From NCBI GenBank assembly GCA_030407315.1, contig JALQPE010002301.1, forward strand, positions 1 to 64,000: a stretch of DNA of 64,000 bases, in the 5' to 3' direction. Made by a program: the position numbers and the translations under genes. The notes beneath the pieces were generated by a model. The model was given only the letters and a program-made list of their open reading frames with translations. It did no database searches and had not been told where the DNA came from. Positions within the stretch are counted from its first letter, which is position 1; each line of letters begins with the position of its first letter. The DNA comes from Asparagopsis taxiformis. Lineage: Eukaryota > Rhodophyta > Florideophyceae > Bonnemaisoniales > Bonnemaisoniaceae. Positions 11,062 through 22,199 of the stretch are shown piece by piece.

Positions 11062-11578
11062 CTACTTATCGGAGGACGAGGAAGCCTTAGAGGCTTTAGC
11101 GGCTTTGAGGGTCTTCTCGATGCCACGGTGGCGACTACCGCGGAGGTGGTTGTCGAACTCGCTCTGGGTGCGAACGATGACACCGCAGGGTTTGCAGACC
11201 TTGAGACCACCTTCCTTGAGGCGTTCGATAGTCTTCTTATGTCTAGAGCCGCTAAAGTGTGCGACTCTAGACTCGGCGGAGTTGAGGAAGACGTTGCAGT
11301 GGTGACACCTCGAGCGGTTTGCCTTCTTGTGAGCGGCGTACTTCTTCTTGTTATCCCTCCTTTCGGCGATGCTATAGGCTTTGCGGAAGACCCGGTCTTG
11401 AAGAGACTCCCCCTCGCGACGAAGCCTGGGAGGCTGCTCGTCGGAGCGCGGTTCCACGCGGTCTTCGTCACTGCTAGACACTGCAGATTGAAAGTAGAGA
11501 GCGTGTTAGAAGTTATACCGATCAATACTAAGGTCTAAACCTTGAAATAGACCGAAAGGTGAAAGGTATAAACTTACT
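11062..11578 (-). CDS. Copia-B1 ORF1: two-zinc-finger accessory protein, spliced start
   Basis: A 139-aa basic protein lying upstream of gag-pol in the element. It has two zinc fingers of the U1/JAZ/zf-met type (CX2CX12HX5H): C59, C62, H75, H81 and C96, C99, H112, H118. Such fingers often bind double-stranded RNA. No ATG precedes the frame in genomic DNA. The frame opens right after a CTGCAG acceptor, and removing a 97-nt intron (11577-11481, GTAAGT..CAG) joins A (11578) to TG (11480-11479) to make the ATG. The protein is highly conserved in Copia-C despite many silent base changes, so it is under selection. It ends 183 bases before gag-pol. Confidence 0.75.
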
Positions 11579-11755
11579 TGTGGAAACCGTTGACAATGAA
11601 ACCAAACGTTCGATGAGTTTATTCGGTGATAGGTAGAGGCTATAACGCTATACCGATCAGGACAAGGTCACTGTCTTACAAGAGCAGGACCGAGTTGAGA
11701 AAGGTATAGACTAGCCAATATAAAAGCAAAGGTCGATTCCAGTAATTGGGCCTTG

Positions 11756-11830
11756 AGTGGCCCGGTAGCCGAGTCGGTTGGACGGTCCACGGAGATGTAT
11801 AGATCCTTGGTTCAAACCCCAGCAACGACG
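11756..11830 (+). ncRNA. tRNA-like sequence, antisense in Copia-B1 leader
   Basis: On the strand opposite to the element the sequence carries a pol III A-box-like stretch (TAGCCGAGTCGGTTGGA) and a B-box-like stretch (GGTTCAAACCC) about 50 bases apart. A D-stem GCCG/CGGT and most of a T-stem can be paired. The acceptor and anticodon stems do not pair well, so it is probably a tRNA relic or tRNA-like pol III unit, not a working tRNA. An unrelated-looking tRNA-like sequence lies at the equivalent place in Copia-C. Confidence 0.5.
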
Positions 11831-12150
11831 CTGGCCAAACTTTTTCCTTCGCACGAGAACCGCAGATGAAAGAATGATGTCACCTGATGACGATGACCCG
11901 GAGACGGATGGCAAGATGACAGAGCGTCAGTGTGACACAGTGTGGATGACAGGATGTCAGTGACAGGATGACACAGTGTCGGCGCGGAGCGACGACAGAG
12001 GTGCGCGGCGGCGACAGAACGGAAGAAAAGCGCGCAAACGAAGAGACGAGAAAACGAGGCGAGAACGAGACGAAATAGGTAAGAGAACGCCGACGCAAAC
12101 GACGCACTTACCAAAGCGCTAGAGAATAAGAAACGACCCGAGCGAGCGCA

Positions 12151-12164
12151 CTGGGCCCATAACC
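12151..12164 (-). other. Copia-B1 primer-binding site
   Basis: Reverse complement reads GGTTATGGGCCCAG and abuts the 5' LTR. It matches the initiator tRNA-Met anticodon arm. Confidence 0.85.
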
Positions 12165-12780
12165 TGTTGAAACGAAATGGTCGCTTGCCGAGCGTTTATT
12201 GAATCTGCGAGCTCACTACATTATTTGTATTCTCGCCGAGGTGCGCCGGCGGTGCTAAGGACAGCCTGTTAATAGCTGCTCCAGACAGTCTGTCACTGAC
12301 AGTCTGTCCTGGTATGCACCTGCTGCCAGTCTGGTACACGTGGGCTTCTCTATCATATCGTCCACACGTGTACACTAATCATAACATTTTCCCTGTGCCA
12401 TGATGGCAACCCATCCTGGCATTTCTAATTACTAATTGAAAGTATGACAAACAAATTGAAACTTCAGACGCTGTTATCTCCGTGAAGAAAGGTCGTAGAA
12501 GCTTCGGAGAAGTTGCTACCCGACTAATTCGGGCACGCTGAACATGATGAGATAGGTTTCGGAGCGCCTAGAGCACTCCTTTTAGGAGAAATCGAGGGTT
12601 AAAGTTTTCTGACGTAACTGAGCCCCTCAGGGCCTATTACAGTGAGTGCTTCAACCGTTTTTCAACGAGGAACACGATGAGCCATATTTCAAGGCTCCTA
12701 GAGGACTCCTTCATCGAGATTTTCACAGAATATTCTCGAGATTGAGTGCTTCTGTTGCTGCGACTCAATTATTCGCAACA
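12165..12780 (-). repeat. Copia-B1 5' LTR
   Basis: 616 bp, ends in TTTCAACA before the primer site. It contains two copies of the odd palindrome GACAGNCTGTC and an AATAAA in element orientation. It is flanked outside by CAATC (12781-12785). Confidence 0.95.
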
Positions 12781-12785
12781 CAATC
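12781..12785. repeat. Target-site duplication CAATC, right of Copia-B1
   Basis: CAATC follows B1. Its partner is GATTG (reverse complement) at 29163-29167, right of Copia-B2. Confidence 0.8.
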
Positions 12786-15238
12786 CAGGAGTTAATGGAT
12801 GAGAACCCGGAGATGTGGGACTCTTTTATGTGGCCTGTCACGATACTGAAAGGAGGTCATTCTATCCAAGTTCTGAAACAACTAGGCAGACATCAGAACC
12901 GAAAGCATGATGCAACATTATATGTCGAAACCACGTTCTATGATATCCTGAGCGGAATGAAAGAAGCCCACCGGATGCAGAGCATGACCTCAAGGCCACC
13001 TACAGCCAAACAAGTTGCTGCCGCATATGATGGTTGCTCCCACCTCAAGGATAACACCGTCAGACAGAATGCTGCGACGGCATTGCGCCTTCCTGCGCGA
13101 GTGATCGAAGAGATTGGAACAATTATGAATTCGGAGCATCCAGACTTGGCAGAACCTCCTTCTAGCAACAGTATGGCATTGAAAACTCGGAGAAAGGGTA
13201 CTAATACCCCAATGAAAAGCGTTGAATGTCGCGTGTATCGCAAATTTTTGAATATAACATCTTTGAAATCTGCATCCAAATTCATGAATGCTTCGAGTAC
13301 TGATGCTAAAGAAGTTCAAGTTCATACTCTTTACAGGCTTCGGGGAATCTCCAGATTGAATAAATTCAAACCAGTATCATACAAAGATACCCTCCATCAA
13401 TACGAATACACATGCGCAGCGATGAAAGAAGCGCGTAAGTTCGAGGTTCTTCATGAAGGACAGGTATGGCCAAAGGGCATGGAATCAATCAAGCTGAATC
13501 TACTTCGCTCATCAAAGTTCGATACTGATGTTATGGAGAACATGGGAAATGATTATAATATTCTGGATGCTCTTTTGAAGCAGTACCGGAAAGTTTGCCC
13601 TCAAATTGCTCCCATGAAGGAAAAGAAGTATCGGGAAAGCCATCGAAAAGACCCAGATCCCGATTCTTTCTGTCAGGAAATTGGCAAGACGGCAGCCGAT
13701 AACGAAAATGCAGATACAAGGGACGCGAAAGAAGAGAAACAAAAAGATGTCTCGAAGGAAGATAGTGTGCCTCAACTAGGCTCCGAAATATGTGATGAGG
13801 ATATAGTCTCGGTACCGAAGATGAGCCAGATAACGCAAGAATCTGTACAAGATGAAGTTGACGCTTCTGAAAAGTTTATCACCAGACCGAAAACTTCTAT
13901 TCCAGTCGACCGAATGATAACAGAGAACGATGTCTCTGCTTCACCTAGTATCAACTCAGACCGCCTCAACCTTCATTCTAAACGCGGTTCATCTGGTACG
14001 AATGAGCCAGAAAGAAAAGACTACGTTCTTGAAATGGGAATTACATGCTATCAGATGAAATGGCAGGACTTCGACAAGGAAATATGGACAGATGGGTACC
14101 CTCTTCAGGATTTAGTTCTTACCGACCCTCCGTATGGAACTCCGAATTCTAAATCCCTTCGTAATACCGCATATAACAATTTCATAAGTGATAAGGAAAT
14201 CAATGCATTTTTTGCAAGGAGAACCTTGAGGCCAGGTGGCTGGTTTTTCTGTTTTGTATCATTCCGAAACTTTCCAGCATTCCTGCATGAGCTGAGAAAC
14301 GTCGGTTTCGACGGTCCGGAATACCCTTTCGTATTCATGAAAGACACGAACACTGTACAAGCACATCACGGAGATATGTTCCCACAAAACGCGTGCGAGT
14401 TTGCAGTTGTTTCCAGGGCTCCCGGACATCGTAAGGACAGTTTCAAGCCAGACCTTCGAAGTCAATATCACCTCGTCCCAACAGAAACGAAACGGAAATT
14501 CGCTGCAATGTCCAGAATTACCGTTTCGAAAGACACACTTCTCCAGGAACAAAATCTCCAGTTCTAACAGAAGAGAAACATATTGGAATTTTATCCGAGA
14601 TAATCAACACGTTTTGTCCTGAGAGGGGTTCAGTTATTGATGTTTACGGAGGAACACTTACTACTGCGATCGCAGCGATGAAGACAGCCCGTTCATGTGT
14701 GGTTGTGGAAGCTAGTACCAAGATTTTCCGTCTCGCTCATGAAAGACTTCGTTCTATTGCCGATGCTTTGTATCATAATGATCTGAGATCACGTATCGGA
14801 TCGAAGAAGAGGAGAACAGGGAATCATGCAGAGGATGGCGTTCTGCTAAGCCAACCGAAAATCTGTTCGCTACAGAAAAAGGGAAAAGATGATAATACAA
14901 ATGCCGGTAAATCCACTATCGAAGGAATAGAGAGAGTACTGAAAGGAGGAGATTCTGTTGAACTATACATTTTGGATCAGGTCGTCGGAAAAGCGTCTCT
15001 CCTTTGTGCAGGAACTAGTGATGAGAGGTTCCAAACTACAATACACAATGTACCTCTAGCGAACTTTCAAGGTGAGGATCAGAAACTTGTATCTTGTTAT
15101 ATGTTCGAACCGAACGAATGTTGTTTGGATTGTCCTTACCCGTACAAATACGGTGGTATTGAACCTCCTCCTGGAACTTTGAAAGGGCTGAACGGGATAT
15201 TCGCATGGGACTTGAACAAGATGAGGCCGTTGTCTTAG
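12781..15238 (+). pseudogene. MTase-1: DPPY amino-methyltransferase, 5' end cut, frameshifted
   Basis: A 590-aa ORF (ATG 12795 to 14567) and a second ORF to 15238 make one gene of about 810 codons. The first ORF carries methyltransferase motif IV, LTDPPYGTP, at about residues 440-448, and RPGGW shortly after. The second frame carries a motif I-like VIDVYGG..TTAIAA at about 14628-14672, after a one-base shift near 14550. Motif IV before motif I is the permuted order of N6/N4 amino-methyltransferases (PF01555-like), so DNA or RNA adenine/cytosine methylation is the likely activity. The N-terminal 430 residues are unrecognised. The frame is open back to the Copia-B1 junction; beyond the other copy (29183-29163, minus) it continues in frame from a candidate ATG. 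Copia-B therefore cut the gene after about six codons. Confidence 0.65.
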
Positions 15239-15635
15239 TCTTATTACGTATAGTTTCGCTGGACAGATTTGAACAAAACCGCTGCAATAAACCTTTAGCT
15301 CTGTTTCGTACCATTTGTAAACCTTCAGAGAGGAAAGATTGTTGTCATTTTTCCCCGTAATCATGGGCGCATGAAGAGCACAAATCAACCAATCAGCCGT
15401 ACTCCATTCACAACAGAGATTGATTTGACATAGGTATTTGGCGCTGTATCCTGGGCCAACTATCGCCGTCTAGGAGGCCACTCTGCTTCCATATTAGATG
15501 AACGTCTCACCGGTGTCATTCCTACTCACCATGCATCTTGATCAACCGATATACTCGTCTTGCAGCCATCTCTTTTCCACGCTACCTGCAAATCTAACTA
15601 CCGTTCAGAGGTAATTCGTTCTGCTCCCACTGCAG
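15239..15635 (+). other. Intergenic gap between MTase-1 and the DUF7869-like gene
   Basis: About 400 bases with no ORF of note. An AATAAA at about 15285 could end the MTase-1 transcript. No repeat was seen. Confidence 0.4.
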
Positions 15636-18011
15636 ATGGCTCCGCGTTTTCATCTCGCCGAAGCTAGGAATGACGCACTGGAGAAAGCCGAAACATACAT
15701 GAAATCTCTTTCTAGGGACTCCGAATCAGAACACGCTCCTTCTGTTGAAACCATATATATGCCGCGTAGCCACGATGAAGTGATGCATGGAATAGTGGGT
15801 ACTTCTTCTGACTCTTTCCGATCCACGGCTTCGATGTATAAACCATTTTCACGACTACAACACAGGAAGAATTATGAAAGTGTGACGAGGTCCAGTTCAG
15901 TTCGTCGAAAGAGCAGCATGCTAGAGAGGCGGGTGAAATTCAGTTTGTCACTGCCCAAAACAGATATAAGAAGAATACCATGCTGCAATAAGGGATGCTT
16001 CAGAAAAACCGACCATGTTTTCCTTCGGAATGAAGCAGAACGAGTTTTGTTGTACAACAAGGACGATCGCCGCAGGTATCTGCACGCTCTACTGGAACCA
16101 AACAGTAACCGGTTCTACTTCTCTGGGAAGCCTGTGTGTTGCGAATTCCTCGAGTTCAGCTTCAAGTTTTCACGACATATGCAGAACTCGGTAAAGAAAG
16201 CTTGCCAGAATGGGAGTCTTCCATTTATGGCTTCTCCGAAACGAATTTCTGGCTCTTCACATAGAGATGCAGTGATCTGCTTCCTTGAACGCTTGTCTGC
16301 CTCGACTGCTGATATGATGCCAGACAGTGGAGAGAAGCATCTGCCTCTTTTCGAGAAGAAGGCTGTGTACGAGATGTTCTGCGACCAATTTACGTTATTA
16401 TACTCGAACCGGAACCCACCAACTTTGAGCTACTTCTACAACACCTGGAACACGTTTTGTGCGAATATCAAGGTTCGGCGTGTCCAGAGGTTCACGAAAT
16501 GTTCGGAATGTGAGTACATACGTGATAAACTGGAAGCCATCGGGACAGATATTCAACGCACTGCTCCGCTTCTGGAACGTCGCCAGCGTCATATCGAGAT
16601 GGTGGCACGGGAACGCAGGGAGTATCAAAAGAAGTGTGAAGAAGCGTCACTATATCCCTCCAGGTTCACGTCTCTGATCGTAGACGGGGCTGATCAATCA
16701 GGATACGGTCTTCCCCATTTCACGGTATGTACAAAAGCGACTGTTGGTCATAGTTTGAAGGTGAGACTCATAGGTGTTCTCGAACATGGTGTCCGAAAGC
16801 ATCTTTCGTTGTACACACTTACTGCTGAATTCGAAACTGGGGCAAATCATATCATCGAGGCAATTCACAGGACTCTTACCAAAAAGGCTATGGGTTCGAG
16901 TCTTCAGGGAACACCGTACTTGCAGGTAGACAATTGCACAAGAGAGAACAAGAACACGTTTCTGTTTTGCTATCTAGAATGTCTCGTTGCTTGGGGTGTA
17001 TTTGAAGAAGTACACGCTTCTTTCCTACCCATCGGCCACACCCATGCAGACATCGACCAGGCCTTTAGCTGTACCTCTCGCAGGCTACGTTCCCACAACG
17101 CCGTCACTATGGAAGATTTAGTTGAACAACTCAGAGTGTCCTATACTCCGGAACCCTCTGTCTCTCGTATGTTGCACGTGGCAAACTTCTCCGGTCTCTG
17201 CCGGAGTGAGCATTCGGTTGGAAAAGTGCATGTTTTCTCAAAATTCAGATACTTCAGGTTTCACCGATCCCAAGATACAGGAAAAAGTTATGACTTCTAC
17301 AGAACTGCATGCGATGTTAAGATATTTTGTGAAGACAACTGGAAGCCTCTCCCAGTTCTCACTCCGGGGCTGAATGGTTTCCTGGTTAAGCCTCCTGAAC
17401 TGAAACGAACACCGAGTAATATCATACGTTCTCCTCCAGATCGACATGAGGTCCTGCTCCGTTTTCGTTCGGAAGAGAGCAGGGTCAATAACAATTCTAA
17501 TATGGATCAGCTACATGAGCTTCTACGACAGGTTTATGAGGAAAGGGAAGATTCTTTTCATTGGAACCTCACCGAATGTTTCGAGATGAATGGCATGTAT
17601 CGAAAATGGAATCGGAACGTCGTCCCGATAGAGGAGGAACCCATGTCGACTGCAGATTGCATACCACTATCAGACTTGCCCTACTCGGTGAATCGCTTCG
17701 TGGCTGTAAATGGAGAAGACTGTACTACTGAGATGCCGTTCTGGCTAGGACAAATTATGAGTTGTAAGAAAAACAACGAAGGGGTTATTTGTCAGCTGTG
17801 TGTTCGGTGGTACGAGGTCTACGATGGAAGAGACGCATGGTCAGGTAAGTATAGGCCTGCCATGCTTCGCAAGGGGAGAACAACAGTGGCTTGGAAGGGA
17901 CATATTTCGGTTGACACCGTCATTGCAGAGTTCCCTTCACTAACAAACAAGATGATAAGAGCTGGAGTAGAGAAAGAGATCAGGTCAGGCCTGGCGTCTA
18001 TTCCGAAGTAA
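15636..18011 (+). CDS. DUF7869-like protein with DDD-transposase-like core
   Basis: Intact 791-aa ORF. The centre has three acidic motifs in order: VDGADQSGYGLPH (D about 350), LQVDNCTRENKN (D about 432) and IGHTHADIDQAF (D about 472 and 474). The VDNC..REN and GHTHxDID pattern is the hallmark of a family I know as DUF7869, found in many plants, algae and oomycetes and often linked to transposons. The D, D, D/E spacing resembles an RNase H-fold transposase, but this is inference. A Cys-rich stretch (CCNKGC, about 117) and CSECEYIRDKL (about 290) may bind metal. The C-terminal 110 residues (PFWLGQI..VRWYEV..) look like a small BAH- or chromo-like reader module. It is codirectional with MTase-1 and convergent with MTase-2. 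Confidence 0.7.
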   Translation: MAPRFHLAEARNDALEKAETYMKSLSRDSESEHAPSVETIYMPRSHDEVMHGIVGTSSDSFRSTASMYKPFSRLQHRKNYESVTRSSSVRRKSSMLERRVKFSLSLPKTDIRRIPCCNKGCFRKTDHVFLRNEAERVLLYNKDDRRRYLHALLEPNSNRFYFSGKPVCCEFLEFSFKFSRHMQNSVKKACQNGSLPFMASPKRISGSSHRDAVICFLERLSASTADMMPDSGEKHLPLFEKKAVYEMFCDQFTLLYSNRNPPTLSYFYNTWNTFCANIKVRRVQRFTKCSECEYIRDKLEAIGTDIQRTAPLLERRQRHIEMVARERREYQKKCEEASLYPSRFTSLIVDGADQSGYGLPHFTVCTKATVGHSLKVRLIGVLEHGVRKHLSLYTLTAEFETGANHIIEAIHRTLTKKAMGSSLQGTPYLQVDNCTRENKNTFLFCYLECLVAWGVFEEVHASFLPIGHTHADIDQAFSCTSRRLRSHNAVTMEDLVEQLRVSYTPEPSVSRMLHVANFSGLCRSEHSVGKVHVFSKFRYFRFHRSQDTGKSYDFYRTACDVKIFCEDNWKPLPVLTPGLNGFLVKPPELKRTPSNIIRSPPDRHEVLLRFRSEESRVNNNSNMDQLHELLRQVYEEREDSFHWNLTECFEMNGMYRKWNRNVVPIEEEPMSTADCIPLSDLPYSVNRFVAVNGEDCTTEMPFWLGQIMSCKKNNEGVICQLCVRWYEVYDGRDAWSGKYRPAMLRKGRTTVAWKGHISVDTVIAEFPSLTNKMIRAGVEKEIRSGLASIPK

Positions 18012-18193
18012 AAACGCCTCGTCTTCGACGACACGAGTAGTTCAATCAACTTTGTTATCCTATTGAATCAATATGAAAAAACATCTCTCATGTTCAATCA
18101 ACTTCAGAAAGTTGGATTCTGGTTTGGAAAGTACGTTCTGTTCATAGCGAAATCAGTGTTTTTCAACCTGTAGAACTCGCTTTCGTTCAGTAT

Positions 18194-18499
18194 ATGACCT
18201 GCTTTGCCCCAAAAACCGCTGTGGAAAAATCACTTGGGTGCATTTGTTTAAAGTGGTCCACATGGGACCCGGACAACGGATCCGTTGACAGCAATGACAC
18301 TGCATCCCACAGTGCAGGTGGTCCTTGGTTTGACCTCATTCCTGCATCTACTATATCTGGCACCGTGCACATCGTACGAAGTAACTTTCCAGTCAAGCCA
18401 TTTACGAAACAAATGCACTGGTCGGACCACCGTTTCTATCTCAACCGCTTCTACACCAACACTGATTACCAGTTCACAGATGATAATGAAGAAGAATAA
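18194..18499 (+). CDS. Small ORF of unknown function between the DUF7869-like gene and MTase-2
   Basis: 101 aa from ATG 18194. It contains FDLIPASTISGTVHIVRSNF and a C-terminal YLNRFYTNTDY, then an acidic end. The tone resembles the C-terminal tail of some transposon-borne proteins, but I do not recognise it. It may be an exon or the remains of a larger gene. The rest of 18012-18576 shows nothing else. Confidence 0.3.
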   Translation: MTCFAPKTAVEKSLGCICLKWSTWDPDNGSVDSNDTASHSAGGPWFDLIPASTISGTVHIVRSNFPVKPFTKQMHWSDHRFYLNRFYTNTDYQFTDDNEEE

Positions 18500-18576
18500 A
18501 TCTAAATCGCAGCACTCTATTGATAATGTACTACATGATAAACCTTCTAGTCAACGTCACATTTACTGCACTAATT

Positions 18577-21500
18577 TCAACCATCCTCCATTACGCCAAA
18601 ACCGTTATCAGCAGTGGCTGCATGGCGCCGCTCCATGCCCCCATACTGTGGGGCATTGATTTCGACATTCAGGTTTGCACTCAGGTGTCCAGCATATGGG
18701 TCAACGACGAAAAGTTCTGCGCCAATTAGTCCTTGCGCAATCACACAATCCATTACAGCACCGAGGTTTGACGTAATATGCGATTGAATCCAATCCTCGG
18801 ACACTAGAACAAGTGATGAGCAACGGTTTACATCATCAACGACATGAACAATTCCAGACCCCTCTCCGCTTTGCCACACTTCAACAGCCTCTCTCGTCAC
18901 AGTACGGCTTGCAAACACATGCCGTGACTGTGCACTAGTCCGCTGTTCGCTCTCGACAACGTCCGTTTCTTCCCTTGCTTGCGAGCCTTGGAGACAAGAC
19001 ATGCAGTACACCACCATACCAACAAATTGCTGAAAAGCTACCCCCACATATTGACTGTACCGCCTTGTAAACTCCTTCTGCCGTGCACCTCCTTTCCCCT
19101 TCGGTTCATCCAAACACTCCACATTAGTCACTAGCCAAGCATCCAGGCGCGCCAGCGTTAGTATGCTCGTCTCTATGTCCATTGCTTGTTCTGGTCGTAT
19201 CGAATAACCCCTGAAGATGTCCAGCACATTCACAGCTACTCGGTTGTTAAACCATGCATCACCATTCATTTCCATTTCGAAGCTGTCAGGAACCAAGCCT
19301 TTGCTGTATCGCAGCTCTGAGAACGGTGCCATTCGACACCTCCCCATATCCAAATCACCGTTGCTTTCCCGTTTCAAAAGCTTCTCAGACGCTTCGCGCT
19401 TTTGATCCTCTCGCTCGTCCATCTCAGCTCGCGTCGTCAGCATCGTGCATCTAGACATTAATTTCGTGTACCCCAGCGAACCGAACAATCTGTCCCTCGC
19501 ATTACGCTTCCGTGCACTCATCACGTCGGACAGTTTCTGCGTCACCTTCACTTTCAATTCCTTGCTCCCCGCCACAGCCTCTTGACAGCACACACGCTGC
19601 TCCTCATCGGAAAACACATCACACCACGGACTTTGACGCAGTACGTGTCGCACCAAGTCATTCAGCAGATCACTCTCGTCTCTGTACGAAGGTGTATACC
19701 ACTGCAGATTCTTGATGATATAGCCCGGAGGGGTAGCAATATATCCTACACCGTTTTCGCTCCAAAGTGTCCCTTCTACCGGCTCTACCTCGATGGTACG
19801 TCCAGTCCAACGTCTCTGCGTTTATTCCGCTATAGGGTCCAGCTCCATAGTCTCGTTCTTGCACCACTTTGTCAGGTTTTCCTCAACCGCCCTAAGAACT
19901 CCAAGGTATTTCACAGGAATGGCTTTCTGTATTTTCGACTTACCGCCACCGTGATCACTGATTCTACCTGTTCTCGCAATTGCAGTAAGGCTGGCATTTT
20001 CCGCCTGCAGAGTCTTCACCTTAGCCTCCAACGCAACTATCTCCGTGGTGAGCGCCTTGTTTGCTATGTCCTGGCTAAACACTTTTTTTCCAGCTCCGCG
20101 ATCTTCTTCTTCTGCGCATTGATGCGACTCGCCATTAAATCGATGGATTCCGGCGGATGCAACCTCTCTGCCCTCACCGTCCCCCCATCTCGCACGCTAT
20201 CGGGATTATGATGTCCTCCATCGGCAATAGCCTGACGTCGTGGGGGCGTTACGCGCATATTTGGCACCAATGACGGTCTGTTGTGACGAGGCCCGCACTC
20301 CGGCTGCTCTCTCCCCTCAGTACCACCTGACCGCCGATGATAGTTGGCATCCTGTGAACGTTGCTCAGAAACAACATCCCTTGCCGCTATCCTCGGATCC
20401 CTGACTGCATTACCTGCTGGGGCTGATGTACTCGGCATAGTTGGCGCAGTGGGGGTCACAGCCTCCAGTTTCTCGCGAACCCCCGGCTGGGACTCCATCT
20501 GCAGCACCTCCGCATCTGCTAACCCGGGAGAAACTACCTTTGCCATAGCACTCTGCCGCAATTCCAACATGTTTTGAGCCACTATCATGTCATCATCATG
20601 CTGTTCACTGTCCCTGCGAGCACGCTTGCCTCGGTCAAGCCCCATCTCTCTCCGCGCCGTTCCTCCTTCCTCACTTTCTCGCTGCGGATCCCCAGTTCTG
20701 CCCCGGTCCGTCTTGCGACTACCGGACCGCGGTTCAATGCTGCCGGTAGGCCCAGACCGCTTCTTCGCACGGGATTGTCGGGCACTCGATACAGCAGCTG
20801 CTGACCGGGTTTTCTGGAGGCCCGGAGGCTTTGGAGCTTTCTTCGCAATACGCGCCACCATCTCGCTTCCAGTCTTGAACGGAGCACTTCGCTTCCAGAA
20901 GTGGATAGCGACCTTTGCCATGTTCATGCGTTGGTACCTCTTCCGCCCCGGCATTTGATAGAGGTGCCCAGGTAGTCGGACAAACAACAGAGGTACCTCG
21001 TCAACGAAGAAAACGGAATTCCGAACGACGTCCTCCTCCTCCTCGTCCTCGTCCTCCTCCTCATCCTCATCCTCATCCGCACTTTCTTCGCCACTGTGCT
21101 GCGATGCTTCGGAGTCCGAATTCATGGACGTAACCTCTTCTTCATCCGACCCGTCATCACTGGCAGCAGCATCGGTTGGGCCTTCTGACTGCGGTCCTTT
21201 GTACGTTTCCAAGTAATGGAACCATTCGTAGAACTGCAAAACGGAGCAGAACACGATGCCGTGGCCACCGGGGCGCAACAGCTCGTCAAACACTTCGATG
21301 CTAGCCTGCATATCTTCTGCAGTTAGCCTGTCGTACGAAGAGTTGGAATCGTTCCTCTTACGACGAACATTGTAGGGCGGATCAGTCAGAATGAGCTGAA
21401 CGTTGCCCGTGATGGGCACGTGTTCTCGGCTCTCGTCGGCACTGACCAAATCTTCGAAAGGGACGTCGTACACCCGGCAATACTGACTCATTTTCGAAAG

Positions 21501-21787
21501 AAAGTCCTTTGCGAGAGCCTGCCCTTCACTTTCCTGCTCTTCTGTCGCATGGGGTGACGGTGACGGGGGAGACGACGGCCCTTGGGCAGTAAGACTGGTC
21601 CTCCCAGGCCCAAGTTGAAGCCTGGTTGTGTGTCTTGTCGACGGAACCAAACCTCTCCCTCCTGTGTTGCGACGAGTGGGAGTGTCATCAACCGGCTTGG
21701 GGACCTTTTCTGCGTCCGCGGCTTGTGGTGCCGGGCGGAGGACAGCCATAACGTCTTCGTCGAGGGTGTCAAAGTACGCTGGCAGCT
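18577..21787 (-). pseudogene. MTase-2: second DPPY amino-methyltransferase, main part
   Basis: Open from the Copia-A junction (21787) through ATG 21749 to 20064, then by a one-base shift in an A7 run (20083-20089) to 19822, then past one in-frame TAA to 18577. Motif IV LTDPPYNVRR is at residues 121-130 of the 21749 ORF, followed by LLRPGGHGIVF. An acidic run (DEDEDEEEDEDEEEE) comes next, then a basic Ser/Arg-rich stretch and a coiled coil across the frameshift (INAQKKKIAELEKK then further heptads). Near the end LFVVDPYAG resembles motif I, giving the same permuted layout as MTase-1 but with a much longer insert. Upstream it is continuous with 1-343 once Copia-A and the inversion are removed. 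Decayed gene, or a good gene with homopolymer consensus errors. Confidence 0.6.
21783..21787. repeat. Target-site duplication of Copia-A, right copy (CAGCT on plus)
   Basis: Reverse complement AGCTG, identical to 339-343. Confidence 0.75.
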
Positions 21788-22199
21788 TGTGAAGGTTGAG
21801 ACAGTTGGAGAGGTTGAGAAGAGAAGGAAAGATGTCGCTTGACTTGGTTTACTATCGGATCGCCTCGCAACACCACTACTTATACTACTGGAATTTACAA
21901 TTTCCGATTTTCAGAGTTCCAACCTGCAGAGCGCCACATACACGACGGCGTAACCCTAGATGGCCCGAATCCGGATCGGTATCCACGTGTCAATCCCGAT
22001 TCGACCAAAATGGTAAAATCACCAGCGCATTGCCCTGAACAAAGTCTACGGGGTTAGATTTCACATAGTCCACTAGATCCTTCGCTACAGGCACAACAAT
22101 GCAAGTAATCAATAATCCATATTGTATCAAATTCCAATAGTACTCACACTTGGAATCCAGCTGGAAACCACAAGCCATTCTGAGGTGCCCACATCAACA
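21788..22199 (-). repeat. Copia-A 3' LTR
   Basis: 412 bp, TGTTGATGTG..CTTCACA on the minus strand. It pairs with the LTR at 344-757. A purine-rich tract (GCGGAGGAG) precedes it. Confidence 0.9.

Larger units (their letters stand above)
6178..12780 (-). mobile_element. Copia-B1, full-length Ty1/copia retrotransposon
   Basis: 6603 bp with two 616-bp LTRs (6178-6793 and 12165-12780). In element orientation it holds 5' LTR, primer site, leader with antisense tRNA-like sequence, short introns, zinc-finger ORF1, gag-pol, purine tract and 3' LTR. It has exactly the length of Copia-B2, and the 1366-aa gag-pol differs from it at only two residues that I could find (V/M near residue 34; V/D in the RT). 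Its flanks do not match each other, because the segment between B1 and B2 is inverted. Confidence 0.95.

Noticed and set aside
14540..14600. Intron explaining the frame change in MTase-1
   Set aside because: No plausible GT donor near the end of the first ORF; a one-base indel explains the shift more simply.
12781..18576. Terminal inverted repeats around the MTase/DUF7869 genes
   Set aside because: None found by eye at 12.8, 15.2-15.6, 18.0-18.6 or 21.7 kb; a computed search over the whole locus and other copies is needed before calling it a transposon.
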